From Weissella confusa (GTDB lineage Bacteria; Bacillota; Bacilli; Lactobacillales; Lactobacillaceae): a DNA stretch of 64,000 nt. The notes beneath the pieces were generated by a model that worked only from the letters and a program-made list of their open reading frames with translations, was not told the DNA's origin and searched no databases. Both the position numbers and the translations under genes were made by a program. The stretch spans positions 932,501 through 996,500 of the forward strand of contig CP168942.1 in NCBI GenBank assembly GCA_041871065.1, written 5' to 3'. Positions 61,034 through 64,000 of the stretch are shown piece after piece. Position 1 is the stretch's first letter. The number at the start of each line of letters is the position of its first letter.

Positions 61034-62536
61034 ATGTTAGATTCACACAGTAGTCAATTGGTCTTGGATTTCGTGGCATGGGGTGTCAAACTGCACGCCT
61101 ATTCAGAAATGGAGACGGTCTACCGCACCAACTTGGTCCTGGCTGAACTTGGGTTAGATGGGGTTGTTGATGGTCAAAAAGGGAATACTGATCGGTCGCT
61201 AAGTGAATTAACGACACTGTTGCTTGATATTTCTGATAAGACGCCAAGCGAACGTTGGCAGTTAGACGTGATGCGGGCCCGCTTACTGAACATTGTGACA
61301 CCAACACCTGATCGACTCCAAAGTAATTTTGAAAAGTTATATGCGCAAAGTCGTGAGGCGGCGGTAACTTATTATTATGACTTAAGTCGGGCAATCGAGA
61401 ATGTGAAAGTGGCCGATATAAAGAAGAATATCGCATACGAAGCTGCCTCTGATTTTGGTGATTTAGAGATTACGATTAATTTGTCGAAGCCAGAGAAGAC
61501 GACTGCCGAAATTAAGGCGGCCGCGTCGGCGCCTAAAGCCTCTTATCCACCAACAGCATTGGATTATACGAATGAAGGGTATGCCGGTTCGATGACACAA
61601 GCACCGCGCGCCACGCATCGCTTTATTCGAGAAGTTCTACAAGGGCAAACGTGGGGTTGGCATTATTCGCCATATGCATACTTTGATGAGCACGCCATTT
61701 TTGTTGATTTCGAACGCGAAACGATGTCTATCAACAAAGCGACGTTTGAAAATCTGTTGACGATTGTTGAACGCTATCCAATGTACTTTGTTGGTTCAAA
61801 TGCAGACTTGCCAATCGTTGGTGGCTCAATTCTTTCACAAGAGCACTTCCAAGGTGGGCGTCACGTCTTTCCATTGATGAAGGCGCCGGCAGAATGCGAA
61901 ATTCCAATGCCGGCATTTCCCGATATTCATGCTGATGTGGTACGTTGGCCAATGACGACAATTCGTTTAACTGCAACTGATAAAGAGAAGCTCGTGGCAG
62001 CTAGTGAATTCATTCGTGAAGCTTGGCAAGGCTATTCAGACGACCGTTTGGATATTCATGCGACGAGCGAAAGTGGTGAACAACAACACACAGTTACGCC
62101 GATTGCCATGAAGCGTCCAGGGTTGTACGTTATGTATTTGGTTTTGCGCGACAATGGCACATCAGCTGAATACCCAGAGGGGATTTTCCATCCCCACCCA
62201 GACGTCCAACATATCAAGCGTGAAAATATCGGCTTGATCGAAGTGATGGGGTTGGCAATCTTGCCAGCGCGTTTGAAGGATGAACTTAGTGATGTCGAAG
62301 CATTCTTGCTTGGAGAGGCGGACATCAATCAGGTCGCTGAAGGGCACCGACCATGGGCTGAAATGTTGGCTAGCGAACATGAGGTCACGACCAAAAATGT
62401 CCATGAGATTGTGCAACAAGCAGTTGGGCAGGTGTTTGCTGAAGTCCTAACACACGCTGGTGTTTATAAGTATGACGCCAGCGGTCGTGAAGGCTTGAAG
62501 CGCTTTATCGCACATCTGACAGCAGCGGGTAAATAA
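61034..62536 (+). CDS. galT: Galactose-1-phosphate uridylyltransferase (type 2)
   Basis: A 500-residue enzyme of the Firmicutes GalT class, longer than the E. coli type. It exchanges UMP between UDP-glucose and galactose 1-phosphate. Family blocks are ATHRFIREVLQGQTWGWHYSPYAYFDEHAI (about 196-225), GGSILSQEHFQGGRHVFPL (about 257-275) with the conserved QEHFQGG, and GIFHPHPDVQHIKRENIGLIEVMGLAILP (about 378-406). AGAGGAAG precedes the ATG, 12 bases after galK. A terminator separates it from the beta-galactosidase gene. Confidence 0.96.
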   Translation: MLDSHSSQLVLDFVAWGVKLHAYSEMETVYRTNLVLAELGLDGVVDGQKGNTDRSLSELTTLLLDISDKTPSERWQLDVMRARLLNIVTPTPDRLQSNFEKLYAQSREAAVTYYYDLSRAIENVKVADIKKNIAYEAASDFGDLEITINLSKPEKTTAEIKAAASAPKASYPPTALDYTNEGYAGSMTQAPRATHRFIREVLQGQTWGWHYSPYAYFDEHAIFVDFERETMSINKATFENLLTIVERYPMYFVGSNADLPIVGGSILSQEHFQGGRHVFPLMKAPAECEIPMPAFPDIHADVVRWPMTTIRLTATDKEKLVAASEFIREAWQGYSDDRLDIHATSESGEQQHTVTPIAMKRPGLYVMYLVLRDNGTSAEYPEGIFHPHPDVQHIKRENIGLIEVMGLAILPARLKDELSDVEAFLLGEADINQVAEGHRPWAEMLASEHEVTTKNVHEIVQQAVGQVFAEVLTHAGVYKYDASGREGLKRFIAHLTAAGK

Positions 62537-62541
62537 AAACG

Positions 62542-62577
62542 ATGGCACTTCCAGCAGTGTTGGAGGTGCCATTTTTC
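62542..62577 (+). terminator. Terminator between galT and lacL
   Basis: The perfect stem ATGGCACTTCCA/TGGAGGTGCCAT (one G-U) with a 7-base loop is followed by TTTTTC. Confidence 0.88.
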
Positions 62578-62587
62578 AAAAACGTTA

Positions 62588-62601
62588 TGTAAGCGCATAC
62601 A
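62588..62601. promoter_or_regulatory. cre-like site before lacL
   Basis: TGTAAGCGCATACA agrees with the cre consensus at 13 of 14 positions. It lies only 15 bases before the ATG and touches the ribosome-binding site region. Confidence 0.65.
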
Positions 62602-62616
62602 AAAGAGGAGGGTGAC

Positions 62617-64000
62617 ATGGAAGCGAAACTTGAATGGCTAGATGATCCACGCGTATTCCGTGTTGGCAAACTGTCGGCACATAGTGATCATAATGTTTAC
62701 CGTAGTGCGAAAGAGTACAAAACAGGTAATCAGGCCGATACGGTGTCACTAGATGGCGAGTGGGATTTTCACTATGGCGAATCACCACGTGAACGGACAG
62801 AAATGTTTTATGACCCACAGTTAGTTTCTGCGCGAGCGCAATTTGATAAAATTTCGGTACCTGGTCACATCCAATTACAAGGCTATGGTCAAATTCAGTA
62901 CATTAATACACTGTATCCTTGGGACGGACAACAATACCGTCGTCCGCCATTTATGGATGGTGATTTAAAGGGAATGCCAGGCATTTTTAGTGACGCACCG
63001 GATAATCCAGTTGGTGAATATGTTAAAGTATTTGATTTACCAATGCATTTTGAAAAGCGCCGGGTGCATATCATGTTTGACGGTGTGGAACAGGCGATGT
63101 ATTTGTGGGTGAATGGATACTTTGTGGGTTATTCAGAAGACAGTTTTAGTCGAGCTGAGTTTGATATCACTGAGCAACTGCATGCCGGACAAAACATGAT
63201 TGCGGTGGCTGTATATAAAATGAGTACCGCAGCGTTTATTGAAGATCAGGATATGTTCCGTTTCTCGGGTATTTTTAGAAGTGTACGTTTACGCGCATTG
63301 CCTGAGATTGACGTGACGGATGTTGATATCAAGCCAATGGTGCATGGTCAGAATGGTATGGTTGATGTCACGTTGCAGCTATCATCAAAAACACCAGTGA
63401 CGGGTAACGTTCAGATTGCGATTTTAGACCATAATCAGCAATCGCTATTAGAAACGCAGATTAGTGCTGATGAGCAGGTGCGTCTGGCAGACTTGATTGT
63501 GCCAGACATTGCATTGTGGTCTCACCAACAGCCAAACTTGTATCATTTGCAAGTGACGGTGACCAATGCAGCCGGTGACGAGGTTGCCTTTGTGAATTAT
63601 CCATTTGGCTTTCGAACGATTGCGATAGGCGCTGATAATCAGTTGCAACTGAATGGCCAACGTTTGTACCTAAATGGGGTAAACCGCCATGAATGGTCAC
63701 CTGAAACAGGGCGTGCGCTTAACGAAGGAGATATGCGCCAGGATATGCGTGTCATTCAGGAAAATCATATCAATGCGGTCCGAACATCGCATTACCCAAA
63801 CCAAGTGCCATGGTATTTCATGGCTGACGAAGCGGGTATTTACTTGATGGCGGAAACGAATTTGGAATCCCACGGTACCTGGCAGAAGATGGGACAAGTG
63901 GAACCATCTGTTAATGTCCCCGCGTCACATGCAGCTTGGCATGATGTTGTGATGGATCGCGCCCAGAGTAACTATGAGCAATTTAAGAATCACGCATCGA
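62617..64000 (+). CDS. lacL: Beta-galactosidase, LacL-like large subunit (cut by window end)
   Basis: A GH2 beta-galactosidase open to the right edge; 461 codons are visible. ATG 62617 follows GAGGAGGG. The start EAKLEWLDDPRVFRVGKLSAH, the YGQIQYINTLYPWDGQ segment and GVEQAMYLWVNGYFVGYSEDSF are characteristic of LacL, the large part of heterodimeric LacLM enzymes; a one-chain LacZ cannot be excluded as the 3' end is missing. NGVNRHEWSPETGRAL and MAETNLESHGTW belong to the TIM barrel; the proton-donor motif GNES has not yet been reached. It hydrolyses lactose for the gal enzymes beside it. Confidence 0.9.
   Translation, partial: MEAKLEWLDDPRVFRVGKLSAHSDHNVYRSAKEYKTGNQADTVSLDGEWDFHYGESPRERTEMFYDPQLVSARAQFDKISVPGHIQLQGYGQIQYINTLYPWDGQQYRRPPFMDGDLKGMPGIFSDAPDNPVGEYVKVFDLPMHFEKRRVHIMFDGVEQAMYLWVNGYFVGYSEDSFSRAEFDITEQLHAGQNMIAVAVYKMSTAAFIEDQDMFRFSGIFRSVRLRALPEIDVTDVDIKPMVHGQNGMVDVTLQLSSKTPVTGNVQIAILDHNQQSLLETQISADEQVRLADLIVPDIALWSHQQPNLYHLQVTVTNAAGDEVAFVNYPFGFRTIAIGADNQLQLNGQRLYLNGVNRHEWSPETGRALNEGDMRQDMRVIQENHINAVRTSHYPNQVPWYFMADEAGIYLMAETNLESHGTWQKMGQVEPSVNVPASHAAWHDVVMDRAQSNYEQFKNHAS

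Noticed and set aside
1..64000. CRISPR arrays, rRNA, intact tRNAs, T-box leaders or a prophage block
   Set aside because: No regularly spaced repeats, no rRNA sequence, no complete tRNA fold, no T-box motif and no run of phage genes were found on reading both strands.

Overview
This 64 kb window reads as a chromosomal segment of a heterofermentative lactic acid bacterium, most likely Weissella confusa or a very close relative. The reasons are a strong TTG bias for leucine, gene orders typical of Leuconostoc/Weissella (cca, ABC-F, dfrA; xerD, ribT, scpA, scpB, rluB; cmk, rpsA, der, hup), and a 310-residue L-2-hydroxyisocaproate dehydrogenase at 28818-29750 that I recall as almost identical to the crystallised enzyme of 'Lactobacillus confusus', now W. 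confusa. That match is from memory, not from an alignment. Almost all genes lie on the plus strand; only an orphan gene (10939-11490), a NUDIX hydrolase (35053-35529) and a doubtful micro-ORF (25881-25985) are on the minus strand.

Layout. 1-6.6 kb: tail of cca, a duplicated-ATPase ABC-F protein, DHFR, a small membrane protein and dnaE. 6.6-9.5 kb: the (p)ppGpp enzyme Rel and D-aminoacyl-tRNA deacylase Dtd, with a tRNA-like remnant in the rel leader. 9.5-11.6 kb: a lone RelB/DinJ antitoxin, a Kef-type antiporter and a divergent orphan gene with a perfect 11-bp inverted-repeat operator. 11.7-16.1 kb: cvfB, xerD, ribT-like, scpAB and rluB. 16.1-20.8 kb: a TMEM175-like channel, a PH-like protein, an FMN riboswitch with ribU, and the ypbB/recQ pair. 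20.8-25.6 kb: LysM protein, cmk, rpsA, der and hup. 25.6-26.1 kb: a gene-poor patch with tandem repeats and a convergent small-RNA/micro-ORF arrangement. 26.1-34.2 kb: vitamin kinase with ECF S-component, an MFS exporter, L-HicDH and SbcDC. 34.2-41 kb: mostly uncharacterised small or membrane proteins, a TPR protein and Hsp20. 41-49 kb: trmK, nif3-like, pepT, ackA and pycA. 49-55 kb: membrane proteins, a solitary TnpB element (50.2-51.5 kb), RelQ, and an operon of cysteine-free L33 and S14. 55-64 kb: pyruvate oxidase, an AraC regulator, and a galactose/lactose cluster (GPH permease, galK, galT, and a LacL-like beta-galactosidase cut by the window end).

How it fits together. Central carbon genes (ackA, pox, the gal cluster, lacL) carry cre-like sequences, so CcpA is a plausible common controller. 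The window holds two alarmone synthetases (Rel and RelQ), a coupled SbcCD nuclease, the ScpAB condensin partner and XerD. The accessory signal is small: one IS200/IS605-type TnpB locus flanked by small ORF fragments, and the 25.6-26.1 kb patch. No CRISPR array, rRNA, intact tRNA or prophage block was seen.
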